Part shown: piece by piece, positions 12,401-26,100 of the stretch
How the letters are laid out: each line of letters starts with the position of its first letter
Numbering within the stretch: the stretch's first letter is position 1
Source: Rhizomys pruinosus
Taxonomy: Eukaryota; Chordata; Mammalia; Rodentia; Spalacidae
Assembly: GCA_009823505.1 (NCBI GenBank)
Contig: VZQC01003035.1
Span: 2,239,811 to 2,303,810, forward strand
DNA length: 64,000 nt
Reading direction: 5' to 3'
Notes under the pieces: model-generated
The model's database searches: none
The model's input: the letters and a program-made list of their open reading frames with translations, nothing else
What the model was told of the DNA's origin: nothing
Made by a program: the position numbers and the translations under genes

Positions 12401-15400
12401 CAATCCTTCTTGTCACAGACATGTTGATGGATCTCAGGGACCTGTTTTCTCAGATGTGGTGTTGTCTCAGACATTTCCACCATACTCAGTCATGTGTTAC
12501 CCTCCACGGGTTCCAATGGCTCACTCCCTGCTGGTATCACACAGTGACCACAGTTCTCAGTCGGCAGTTAATTTCACACATGTGCACTTCTCAAGTCGCT
12601 TATCTAAATCGTGTCCATGCTCAGACATGTCACTGTCCCAGACATGATTGTCTCAGAATATTGTGTTTTGTCCACAAATATATTCCACTCTCTCAAGACC
12701 CTGTTTGACTCAGACCATTGTCCACTGTCTCGAGGTGCCGTTTTGTTCCATCCAGAACATGTCTCTGTCTCTGTCCCTGTAGTTTCAGATCATATCCACT
12801 GTTTCATTCCCGGGGTCTCAGACCCATCCCAAACTCCTCAGTTCACTGTTGTCGTCAGATACATCCCACCGTGTCTCAGTCATGGGTTGCTCAAAGGTGT
12901 CCACTGTTCTCAGTTCCTATTATCTCAGACGCGGTTCCACAGTTCTCAGTCGTTTGTCTAGAGTCCAACTTTCTTAAGTTCCCGGGGTCAGATATGATAC
13001 ATTGCGGCGTCAGTCCCTCTTGTTTCAGATATATGTATCTGTTCTCAGTCTCCTTTTGTTTTCAGACAATGTCAATGATCTCAGTCCCTGTATGTCTCAG
13101 GACAAGTCTCACCGTCTCAGTCCCCGGTTGTCAAAAAACAACTGAGCCACCACCTAGTCCGCAGTTTTGTAATCAGACATTGTCCCTGGTTCTCAGTTTA
13201 CCTTTGGTCTCAATGGGTGCAACCCCCACTTGGGGGGTCTCCGGGTCCCTGTTGTGGTCAAATATATTCACAGTGTCACTCTGTGTGATTCAGACATGTC
13301 CACTGTCTCCAGTGCCAGTTGTCTTAGACATGACCAGTCCCAGTAGTTTCACAACATAGTCCACTGTCTCAGTACCTGTTGCCAGTCTCATGTCCTTGCA
13401 GCTTCAGAACCCTTGTTAGTACAGATATGTCGTGGTTGTCTCAGACATGTCCACTGGGGTCTCAGTCCCTGTTGTCTTGTCCAGCCAGGGTCCAATTTCT
13501 CAGTCATTGTTGTCTCAGACACCTGAACACTGTCTCAATGCTCAGTTTTTTACACACTTTGTCCAACATGTCCGCAGGTTCCTGTAGTATCAACCTGTCC
13601 CCTGTACTCACTCCCAGTGGTCTCAGACTGCCGAAAGTTTCAGGATCCCTGTTGTCTCAGATATGTCCTCTCGTCTCAGGTCCTAGTTACTCTCACATGT
13701 GTCACTGTGCTCGCGTCCTGGGTTGGCTCATTGTAGTCACTGTCCTCAGTCTCTGTTATTTCAGACAGGACTTGTCGTACTGGCTATAGACATGTAACTG
13801 TGTCAGCATCTATTGTCTCAGACAGTTCACTTTCTCATTAAACCGTTGGACTCAGCACTTGTACTACGTCTCAGTCCGTTGTGTCTGGACATGGTCCATT
13901 GTCTCATTTCCCATGTTTTATTCAAACACTTGTCGTCTGTCTGCAGTGCTGTTGTCACACGCCTGATCCCCCTGTCTCTCAGTCCCTGTTAATCTCATAT
14001 ATGTCCGTGGTCTCACAACCCTGGTTGACTCAGACATGTCTACTGTCTATCAGTGCCCTTTTAGTTCTCAGCATGTCCCACTGGTCTCCTCCCTGTTGTC
14101 TCAGAAGATGTCCCTCTGTCTCCGTCCCTGTAGTGCTTTCATGATATATTCCATGGTGTCATTCCTGTGATCCTCAGACGACTCGATCGGGCACTCTCCT
14201 CAGTCACTGTCTGTCTCAGCATATGTGTCCATCTGTGTACAGTCCTGGTTGTCTCAAAGTGCCCACTGTCTCATTCCCTATTATCTCAGACGAGTCCACA
14301 GTCATCAGTACCTGTTGTCGCCGGGACATGTCCACTTTACTAAGGTCTCCTGTGTCAGATATGTACATTGCCTCAGTCCTTTTCCTTTGTTTAGATATGA
14401 TTAGGTACTGTCTCAGGTCCCTTTTGTTTCAAGACATGTCCAATGGTCTCAGTCCATGTTGTCTCAGAAAGGTCACTGTCTCAATGCCACATTGTCAAAG
14501 ACATGAGCACGTCTATTTGGTTGTATCAGACACGTCCATGTCTCAGTCCCTGTTGTCTCAGATATATCCACTCTCTCAATCCTGCTCGTCTCAGGTGAGT
14601 CCACTGTCTCAGTCGCCTGTTGTCCAGATGGTATCTGACTCAGTTCGTGTCATCTCAGATAGGACTTGTCACTGGCTAAGAGAGGTAACTGTCTAAGTGT
14701 CTATGTCTCAGAGTTCTCAACTGGTCCCTAATCCTGTTGTCTCCAGACCATGCCAGTCGTCTCATTCTGATTCTTTCACCCTGTTCACTGTTCCCATTCC
14801 CTTTGTCTCTAGACACGTCAGTGGTCTCAGACCCTGTTTTTCAGATCATTCTGATGGTTGTTTTCTCAGACATATCCATTGTCTCAGCTCTGTTGTCTCA
14901 GACACCCCCAATATCTCCGTCCCATGGTTGTTACAGACAATGTCCCACTGTCTCAGTCCCTGTGGTCTCAGGCAATGTCAACTGTCTCAGTCCCTTTTAT
15001 CCTCAGACCATGTCCACTGTCTCAGTCCCCTGTTGTCTCAGATATACTACTATTGCAATCCTGCTTGTCTCAGATGTGTCCACTGTCTCAGCATTGCTGT
15101 GTCTCATAGATGTGTCCACTGTCTCAGTCATCTGTTATCTCAGACATGCCAACTTGTCTACTGGCTAAGACATGTCAACTCTGTCAGGAACTATTGATCC
15201 AAGAGTCACTTCCTCTAGAAGTCGACCAGTTTGACTCAGACTTGTACACTGTCTCCGTCCCTTTTGTGTGTGAGATATTCCATTGTCTCATTCCCTGTTT
15301 TTACACACTTGTCGTCTGTCTCAGGCCTTATTGTCCAAGGACATGTCCCCTTGTCTCAGTCTCAGTTCATGTTATCATCACATATTGACATCAAACCCTG

Positions 15401-15838
15401 TGACTTCTCGAAATGTTCCCTGATCTCAGTCCCTTTTGTCTCAAACATGTTCCACTGTCTCCATCCCCTGTAAGTTTTAGATAATAGCCCCACTGTGTCA
15501 TTCCCAGTGGTCTCAGACATGAACACTCTCTCAGTCCTGTTGTCTCAGATATGTCGACTGTCTCCAGTCCTGGTTGTCTCAATGTGTCCACTTTTGTCTC
15601 CTATTCCCTATTATCTCTAGCGTGTCCACTGTCTTCAGTTGTGCAGGCCCTTTGCGTACAGTCCACTTTCTAAGTCCCGGGTAATATGTGTCATTGCCAA
15701 GATCCCTCTTGTTTCAGATTAGTGACACTGGTCCTCAGTCCCTGTTGTTTCAGAGCATGTCCAAGTCTCAATGTCTCCTGTTGCCTCAAACAAGTCACCT
15801 CTCTCAGTCCCCCGTTGTCCAAGAACCAATGAGCACAA
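9434..15838 (-). repeat. Inverted, indel-rich copy of the array (probable misoriented gap fill)
   Basis: On the + strand this reads as the reverse complement of the repeat (GTCTCAGACATGTCCACTGTC, split by many single-base insertions and deletions), so the 33-bp period is lost within a few units. Rare variants let it be aligned with direct-orientation sequence. About 9,500 matches 21,610; 11,540 matches 19,850; 12,225 matches 19,215; 12,520 matches 18,960; 12,985 matches 18,530; 14,270 matches 17,350; 14,905 matches 7,115; 15,385 matches 4,430; 15,830 matches 4,010. The inverted segment is about 9-14% longer than its partner between anchors, which means net insertion. That pattern is typical of raw single-molecule reads. 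Frames here are short fragments and carry no gene signal. Confidence 0.88.
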
Positions 15839-15840
15839 AT

Positions 15841-17160
15841 CAGACAACAGGGTCTGAGACAGTGTACAAGTCTGAGTCAACCGGTTTCAAGAAAGTGAAC
15901 CTGTCTGAGACAATAGATGCTTACACAGTTGACATGTCCTAGTCAGTAGACAAGTCCTGTCTGAGATAACAGAGACTGAGACAGTGGACACATCTGAGCC
16001 AACCAGGACTGAGACAGTGGACACATCTGAGACAACTAGGACTGAAACAGAGGACATATCTGAGACAACAGCGACTGAGAGTTTGGGCATGTCTGAGACC
16101 AGAGAGAGTGAGACAGGGGACATGTCTGATATAAAAGGAAGTGAGACAGTGGACAAGCGTGAAAAAACTGAGATTGAGACAGTGGTCATGTCTGAGACAA
16201 CAATGACTGAGACATTGGACATGTCACAGACAACAGGGACTGAGACAGTGGACATGTCTGAGTCAACAGGGTTTGGGTCAACGGACATATCTGAGATAAC
16301 AGGGACTGAGACAGGGGACATGTCTTGGACAACAGGCACTGAGACAGACGACAAGTGTGTAAAAACAGGGAATGAGACAATGGATATATCTCACACAAAA
16401 GGGACTGAGACAGTGTACAAGTCTGAGTCAACTGGGTTCAAGAAAGTAGACCTCTCTGAGACAATAGTTCCTGACAGAGTTGACATGTCTTAGCCAGTAG
16501 ACAAGTCATGTCTGAGATAGCAGAGACTGAGACAGTGGACACATCTGAGACAACCAGGACTGAGACAGTGGACACATCTGAGACAAGCAGGATTGCAATA
16601 GTGGTCATATCTGAGACCACAGGGACTGAGACAGTTGACATGTCTGAGAAAAGAGGGACTGAGACGGTGGACATGTCTGAGACCACAGGGACTGAGACAG
16701 TGGACATGTCTGTAACAACAGGGACTGAGACATTGGGGGTGTCTGAGACAACAGACTGAGACAATGAATATGTCTGAGAAAACACATATCCAAGAACACA
16801 GGGTCTGAGACCATCGACGTGTCTGAGACAACAGGGAATGAGACAGGGGACATGTGTGAAAGAACAGAGAATGAGACGCTGGTCATGTCTGAGACAACCG
16901 GGTTCTTGACAGTTGAGAACTCTGAGACAATAGACACTTAGACAGTTTACCTCTCTTAGCCAGTGGACAAGTCCTGTCTGAGATGACAGCGACTGAGTCA
17001 GTGGACACACTGAGACAACAGGGACTGAGACAGTGGACTCACCTGAGACGAGCAGGATTGAGAGAGTGGATATATCTGAGACAACAGGGACTGACACATG
17101 GACGTGTCTGATACAACTGCAAATAAGAGCGTGCTCATGTCTTTGACAATGTGGATTGAG
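15841..17160 (+). repeat. 1.3-kb higher-order block, partner of 6,213-7,536
   Basis: This is a near-identical copy of the block 9,627 bp upstream, beginning CAGACAACAGGGTCTGAG immediately after the end of the inverted segment. It has a 2-bp deletion near 16,755 and a 1-bp deletion near 17,008 relative to its partner. Similarity continues more loosely to about 17,800, with one extra 33-bp unit near 17,515-17,548. Confidence 0.8.
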
Positions 17161-20100
17161 ACAGGTGACTTGTCTGAGACAACAGGGACTGAGACATTGG
17201 ACATGTCTGAAACAAAAGGGACTGAGACAGTACCTATATCTTAAACAAGAGGGACTGAGGCAATGTACATATCTGACACAGGGACTTAGAAAGTGGACAT
17301 GTCTGACACAACAGGGACTGAGACTGTGGACTCGTCTGAGATAATAGGGAATGAGACAGTGGGCACATTTGAGACAACCAGGACTGACACAATGGACATA
17401 TCTGAGACAACAGTGACTGAGAGAGTGGACATGTCTGAGATCACAGGGAATGACACAGTGGATATATCTGAAACTACAGGGACGGAGACAGAGGACATGT
17501 CTGAGACAAAAGGGACTGAGACAGTGGACATGTCTGAGACAAAAGGGACTGAGACAGTAGACATGTCTGAGTCAACAGGGTTTGAGACCACGGACATATC
17601 TGAGATAACAGGGACTGAGACAGGGGACAGGGCTTGGACAACAGGCACTGAGACAGACGACAAGTGTGAAAAAACAGGGAATGAGACAATGGACCTGTCT
17701 CAGACAACAGGGACTGAGACAGTGTACAAGTCTGAGTCAACCGGTTTCAAGAAAGTGAACCTGTCTGAGACAATAGATGCTGACACAGTTGACATGTCTT
17801 AGCCAGTAGACAAGTCCTGTCTGACATAACAGAGACTGAGACAGTGGACACAACTGAGCCAACCAGGACTGAGACAGTGGACACATGTGAGAGAACTAGG
17901 ACTGAGACAGAGGACATATCTGAGACAACAGGGACTGAGACTTTCGGCATGTCTGAGACCACTGGGAGTGAGACAGGGGACATGTCTGATATAACAGGAA
18001 CTGAGACAGTGGACAAGTGTGAAAAAACTGAGATTGAGACAGTGGTCATGTCTGAGACAACAATGACTGAGAAATTGGACCTGTGACAGACAACAGGGAC
18101 TGAGACAGTGGACATGTCTGAGACACCACACATATCTGTGATAACAGGGTCTGAGAGCATGGACATGTCTGAGACAACAGGTACTGAGACATTGGACATG
18201 TGTGAAACTACTGGGACTGGTCATGTCTAAGACAACAGGCACTGAGACAGTGGACATGTCTGAGATCACACAGAGTGACACTGTGAATATATTTGACACA
18301 ACAGGGACCGAGACAGTGTTCATGTCTGAGACAACAGGTACTGAGACAGTGGAAATGTCTGATACAACTGCGACTAAGAGTGTGCTCGTGTTTTAGACAA
18401 CGGGGACTGAGACAGGTGACTTGTCTGAGACAACAGGGACTGAGACATTGGACATGTCTGAAACAACGAGGACTGAGACAGTACATATATCTGAAACAAG
18501 AGGGACTGAGGCAATGTACATATCTGACCCCGGGACTTAGAAAGTGGACATGTCAGACACAACAGGGACTGAGACTGTGGACGCGTCTGAGATAATAGGG
18601 AATGAGACAGTGGACACCTTTGAGACAACCATGACTGAGACAGTGGATGTATCTGAGACAACAGTGACTGAGAGAGTGGGCATGTCTGAGACCCCAGGGA
18701 ATGACACAGTGGATATATCTGAAACTACAGGGACAGAGACAGAGGACATGTCTGAGACAAAAGGGACTGAGACAGTGGACATGTCTGAGTCAACAGGGTC
18801 TGAGAGAGTGGATATATTTGTGACAAAACACATATCTGAGACAACATGGTCTGAGACCATGGACATGTCTGAGAAAAAAGGGACTGAGAATGTGCACATG
18901 TGTGAAATAACTGCGACTGAGACTGTGGTCATGTGTGATACAGCAGGGAGTGAGCCATTGGACCCGTTGGAGGTAACAGACTCTGAGTCAGTGGAAATGT
19001 CTGAGACAACACACATATCTGAGAAAACAGGGTCTGAGACCATCAACATGTCTGTGACAAGAAGGATTGAGACAATGGGCATGTGTGAAACAACTGTGAC
19101 TGAGACAATGTACATATCTCAGACAACAGGGGCTGAGACAATGTACAAGTTTGAGTCAACCGGGTTCGAGAAAGTGGACCTGTCTGAGAAAACAGATGCT
19201 GATATAGTTGACATGTGTTTGCCATTGGACAAGTCCTGTCTGAGAATACAGCGACTGAGACAGTGGACACATCTTAGACAACAAGGACTGAGAGAGAGGA
19301 CACATCTGAGACAACAAGGACTGAGACAGTGGACATATATGTGACAACAGGGACTGAGACAGTGGACATGTCTGAGACCACAGGGACTGACACAGTGGAT
19401 ACCACTGAAACAACAGGGAATGAGACAGTGAACATGTCTGAGACAACACGGACTGAGACATTGGACATGTCTGAGACAACACACATATCTGAAAAAACAG
19501 GGTCTGAGACCATCAATATGTCCGAGACAACAAGGACTGAGACAGTGGTCATGTGTGAAACAACTGTGACTGAGACAGTGGACATGTCAGAGACAACAGG
19601 GAATGAGACATTGGACATGTCTGAGACAACAGGGACGTAGACCGTCTACACATCTAAGACAATCTGGACTCAGACAGATGACATGTCTGAAACAACAGGG
19701 ACTGAGACAGTGGACATGTCTGAGACAAGAGGTATGGACACCATGGATATGTGTGAGACAACAGGGACTGACACAGTGGGCAGGTCTGAGACATTGGGAA
19801 CTGAGACCTTGTAGATGTCTGAGATAACAGGGACTGATTCAGTGGGCATGTCTAAGACAAGAGGTACGGACACCGTGGATATGTCTGAGACATCAGGGAC
19901 TGACACGATGGGCAGGTCTGAGACATTGGGAACTGAGACCTTGTAGATGTCTGAGAAAACATGGACTGAGACAATGGACATGTCTGAGACAACATGGAAT
20001 GAGATAATGGATATGTCTGAGACAACACTTATTGATAAGGTGGACATATCTGAGATAACAGGGACTAAGACATTGGACATGTCTGAGACAACCGGGAATG

Positions 20101-23100
20101 ACTCAGGGGACCTGGATGAGACAACAGAGACTGAGACAGTGGACAAGTGTGAAATAACAGAGAATGAGACAGTGGACATATCTGAGACAAAAGGGACTGA
20201 GACAGTGGACGTGTCTGAGTCAACATGGTTTGAGACCACAGACATATCTGAGATAACAGGGAATGAGACAGGGGACATGGTTTGGACAACAGGCACTCAG
20301 ACAGAAGACAAGTGTGAAAAAACAGGGAATGAGGCAATGGATATATCTGAGACAATAGGTATTGAGACAGTGTACAAGTCTAAGTCAACCGGGTTCAAGA
20401 AACTGGACCTGTCTGAGAAAATAGATGCTGACACAGTTAACATTTCTTAGCCAGTAGACAAGTCGTGTCTGAGATAACAGGGACTGAGACAGTGCACACA
20501 ACTGAGACAACCAGGACTGATATAGTGGACACATCTGACACAACCAGGTCTAAGACAGTGGAAATATCTGAGACAACAGGGACTGAGACAGTGGACATGT
20601 CCGAGACCACAGGGAATGACACACTGGATATGTCTGAGACCACAGGGACTGAGACAGTGGGCATGTCTGAAACAACAGGGACTGAGTCAGTGGACAAGTC
20701 TGAGACAATAGGGACTGAGACAGTGGACATGTCTGAGACAAGACATATCAGAGAACACAGGGTCTCATACCATCGACAAGTCTGAGATAACAGGGAATGT
20801 GACAGAGGACATGTGTGAAACAGCTGAGAATGAGACACTGGTCATGTCTGAAACAACAGGGTTCTAGACAGTTGACAAGTCTGAGACAACAGACACTTAG
20901 ACAGGTGACATGTCTTCGCCAATGGAGCAGTCCTGTCTGAGATGACAGAGACTGAGTCGGTGGACACATCTGAGCAAACAGGGACTGAGACAGTGGACAA
21001 ATCTGAGACAAACAGGACTGAGACAGTGGATATATCTGAGACAACAGGGACAGAAACAGTGGACAAATCTGAGACAACAGGGACTGACACATGGATATGT
21101 CTGAGAAAACCGGAAATCAGACTTTGGAAATATCTGAGACAAAAGGGAGTGAGAGAGTGGACATGTCTGATACAACAGGGACTGAGACATTGGGCATATC
21201 TGAAAAAACAGGGACTGAGACAATGGACATGTCTGAGACAAAACACGTATCTGTGACAAAAGGGTTTGAGACCGTGGACCTGTCTGTGACAACAGGGACT
21301 GAGACAGTGGACATGTGTGAAAAAACTGAGATTGAGACAGTTGTCATGTCTGAGAGAACAATGACTGAGACATTGGACACATCGGAGACAACAGGGAATG
21401 AGACAGTGGACATGTCTGAGACAACACACATATCTGAGACAACAGGGTCTGAGAGCATGGACATGTCTGAGACAACAGGTACTGAGACATTGGAAATGTG
21501 TGAAACAACTGGGACCGGTCATGTCTGAGACAACAGGGACTGAGACAGTGGACATGTCTGAGACCACAGGGACTGACACAGTGGATATATTTGAAACAAC
21601 AGGCACTGAGTCAGTGTTCATGTCTGAGACAACAGGTACTGAGACAGTGGACATGTCTGATACAACTGCGACTAAGAGCGTGTTCATGTCTTGGACTACA
21701 GGGACTGGACAGGATACTTGTTTGAGACAACAGAGACTGAGACATTGAACATGTCTGAAACAAGAGGGACTGAGACAGTACATATATCTGAAACAACAGG
21801 GACTGATACAATGCACATATCTGGCACAGGGACTTAGAAAGTGGACATGTCTGACACAACAGGGACTGAGACAGTGGACAGGATTGAAACAATATGGATT
21901 GAGAAAGTGGACACATCTGAGACAACCAGGACTGAGACAGTGGACAAATCTGAGACAACAGGGACTGAGACAGTGGACATGTTTGAGACCACAGGGACTG
22001 ACACAGTGGATATCTCTGAAACAACAGGGACTGAGAGAGTGGACATGTCTGAGACAAAAGGGACTGAGACAGTTTACATGTCTGAGTCAGCAGGGTTGGA
22101 GACCACGGACATATCTGAGATAACAGGGACTGAGACTGGGGACATGGCTTGGACAACAGGCACTGAGACAGATGACAAGTGTGAAAAACAGGGAATGGGA
22201 AAATGGAAATATCCGAGACAACAGGGACTGAGACAGTGTACAAGTCTGTGTCAACCGGGTTCAAGAATGTGGACCTGTCTGAGACAATAGATGCTGACAC
22301 AGTTGACATGTCTTAGGCAGTAGACAAGTCCTCTCTGACATAACAGTGACTGAGACAGTGGACACATCTGAGACAATCAGGACTGAGACAGTGGACACAT
22401 CTGTGACAACAAAGTCTGAGACAGTGGACATATGTGAGACAACAGGGACTGAGATATTGGACATGTCTGAGACAACACATATATGAGAAAACAGGGTCTG
22501 AGAGCATGGACATGTCTGAGACTACAGGTACTGAGACATTGGACTTGTGCGAACTGGGACTGGTCATGTCTGAGACAGCAGGGTCTGAGACAGTGGACAT
22601 GTCTGAGACCAAGAGGACTGACACAGTGGATATATGTGAAACAACAGGCAATGAGAAAGTGCTCAGGTCTGAGACAACAGGTACTGAGACAGTGGACATG
22701 TCTGATACAACTGCGACTAAGAACGTGTTCATGTTTATACAACGGGGACTGAGACAAGTGACTTGTCTGAGCCAACAGGGACTGACACATTGGACATGTC
22801 TTAAACAACAAGGACAGAGACAGTACATATATCTGAAACAACAGGGACAGAGACAATGTACATATCTGACACAGGGAATTAGAAAGTGGACATGTCTGAC
22901 ACAACAGGGACTGAGACAGTGGACAAGTCTGAGAAAATAGGGACTGAGACATTTGACACATCTGAGACAAACAGAACTGAGACAGTGTACATATCTGAGG
23001 CAGCAGGGACTGAGATAGTGGACATGTCTCAGACCACAGGGATTGACACAGTGGATATATCTGAAACAATAGGGGCTGAGACAGTGGACATATCTGAGAC

Positions 23101-26100
23101 AACAGGGACTGACATATGGATATGTCTGAGACAACCGAAACTCAGACTTTGGTCATGTCTGAGACAACAGGGACTGAGAAAGTGGACATGTCTGATATAA
23201 CAGGAACTGAGACACTGGACATGACTGAAACAGGGACTGAGACAGTGGACATGTCCGAGACAAAACACGTATCTCTGACAAAAGTGTTTGAGACCATGGA
23301 CGTGTCTGAGACAAGAGGGACTGAGACACTGGACATGTGTGAAAAAACTGCGATTGAGACAGTGGTCATGTCTGAGACAACAATGACTGAGACATTGGTC
23401 CCGTCAGAGACAACAGGGATTGAGACAGTGGATATGTGTGAAGAATCTGAGATTGAGACAGTGGTCATATCTGAGACAACAATGACTAAAGACATTAGAC
23501 ACATTAGAATCATCATGGACTGAGACATTGGACATATCTGAGACAACACACATATCTGAGAAAACAGGGTCTGAGTGCATGGACATCTCTGAGACAACAG
23601 GAAATGAGACATTGGACATGTGTGAAACAACTGGGACTGGTCATGTCAGAGACAACTTGGGCTGAGACAGTGAACATGTATGAGACCACACGGACTGACA
23701 TATTGGATGTATTTGAAACAACAGGGACTGAGACAGTAGAGACAACAGGTAGTGAGAAAGTGGACATGAATGATACAACTGTGACTAAGAGCATGTTCAA
23801 GTCTTGGACAACGGGGACTGAGACATGTGTCTTGTCTGAGAAAACAGGGACTGAGACATTGGACATGTCTGAAACAACAGGGACTGAGACAGTAAATATA
23901 ACTGAAACAAAAGGGACTGAGACAATGTACATATCTGAAACAGGGATTTAGAAAGTGGACACATCTTACACGACAGGGACTGAGACACTGGACACGTCTG
24001 AGTCAGTAGGGAATGAGACAGAGGACACATTTTAGACAACCAGGACAGAGACAGTGGACATGTCTGATGTAACAGGCAGTGAGACATTGTACATAACTGA
24101 AACAAGGGGGATTGAGACAATGGACATTTCTGAGACAAAACACATATCTGTGACAAAAGGGTCTGAGACCATGGACATTTCTGAGACAACAGGGACGGAG
24201 ACAGTGGACATGCGTGAAAAAACTGAGATTGAAACAGTGGTCATGTCTGAGAAAACAATGACTGAGACATTGGACACGTCGGAGACAACATTGACTGAGA
24301 CAGTGGACATGTCTGAGACAACACACTTATCTGAGACAACAGGGTCTGAGAGCATGGACATGTCTGAGACAACAGGTACTGAGACATTGGACATGTGTGA
24401 AACAACTGGGACTGGTCATTTCTGAGACAACAGGGACTGAGACAGTGGACATGTCTGAGACCACAGGGAATGACACAGTGGATATATCTGAAACAACAGG
24501 GACTGAGACAGTGGACATGTCTGAGACAAAATTTACTGAGAGAGTGGACATGTCTGAGTCAACAGGGTTTGAGACCACGGACATATCTGAGATAACAACG
24601 ACTGAGAAAGGGGACATGCCTTTGACAACAGGCACTGAGACAGACGACAAGTGTGAAAAAACAGGGAATGAGACAATGGACATATCTAAGTCAACAGGGA
24701 CTGAGACATTGTACAAGTCTGAGTCAACCGGGTACAAGAATGTGGACCTCTCTGAGACAATAGATGCTGACACAGTTGACATGTCTTAGCCAGTAGACAA
24801 GACCTGTCTGAGATAACAGCAACTGAGACAGTGGACACATCTGAGACAACCAGGACTGAGAGGGTGGACATATCTGAGACAACAGGGACTGAGACAGTGA
24901 ACATGTCTGAGACAACAGGGAATGACACAGTGGATATGTCTGAGAACACAGCGACTGAGACAGTGGACATGTCTAAAACAACAGGGACTGAGACATTGGA
25001 CATGTCTGAGACAACAGTGACTGAGAGTGTGGACATGTCTGAGACAACACATATCCAAGAAAACAGGGTCTGAGAACATCAACATGTCTGAGACATCAGG
25101 GAATGAGTCATTGGACATGTGTGAAAGAAATGAGAATGAGAAACTGGTCATGTCTGAGACAACAGGGTTCTAGACAGTTGAGAACTCTGAGACAATAGAT
25201 ACTTAGACAGTTAAGATGTTTTCAACAGTGGACAAGTCCTGTCTGAGATGAGAGCGACTGAGTCAGTGGTCACATCTAAGACAACACGGACTGAGAGAGT
25301 GGACAAATCTGAGATGACCAGGACTGAGACAGTGGATATATCTGAGATAACAGGGACTGACACAGTGGACATATCTGAGACAACAGGGACTTTCACATGG
25401 ATATGTCTGAGACAACTGCGACTCAGATTTTGGACATGTCTGAGACAACAGGGACTGAGACAGAGGACATGTGTGATATAAGAGGGACTGAGACATTGGA
25501 CATATCTGAAACAACAGGGACTGAGACAATGGACATGTCTGAGACAACAGGGACTGAGAGAGTGGACATGTGTGAAAAAACTGAGATTGAGACAGTGGTC
25601 ATGTGTGAGACAACAATGACTGAGACATTGGATATGTTGGAATAATCATGGACTGAGACAGTGCATATGTCTGAGACCACACACATATCTGAGCCAACAG
25701 GGCCTGAGAGCATGGATATCTCTGAGACAACAGGTACTGAGACATTGGACATGTGTGAAACAACTGGGACTGGTCATATCTGAGACAACAGGGACTGAGA
25801 CAGTGGACATGTCGGAGACCACAGGGAATGACACAGTGGATATATTTGAAACAACAGGGACTGAGACAGTGTTCATGTCTGAGACAACATTTACTGAGAC
25901 AGTGGACATGTCTGATACAACTGAGACTAAGATCATGTTCATGTGTTTGACAACGGGGACTGGGACAGTGACTTGTCTGAGACAACAGAGACTGAGACAT
26001 TGGACATGACTGAAAAGGCAGGGACTGAGAGAGTACATACATCTGAAATAACAGGAACTGAGACAATGTACATATCTGACACAGGGACTTAGAATGTGGA

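Noticed and set aside
9434..14144. Many short frames with non-repetitive looking C-termini, for example near 9,621-10,067 and 12,718-13,359
   Set aside because: They lie in the inverted indel-rich segment and arise from frameshifts in the reversed repeat. The clean counterpart at 17,150-21,655 does not contain them.
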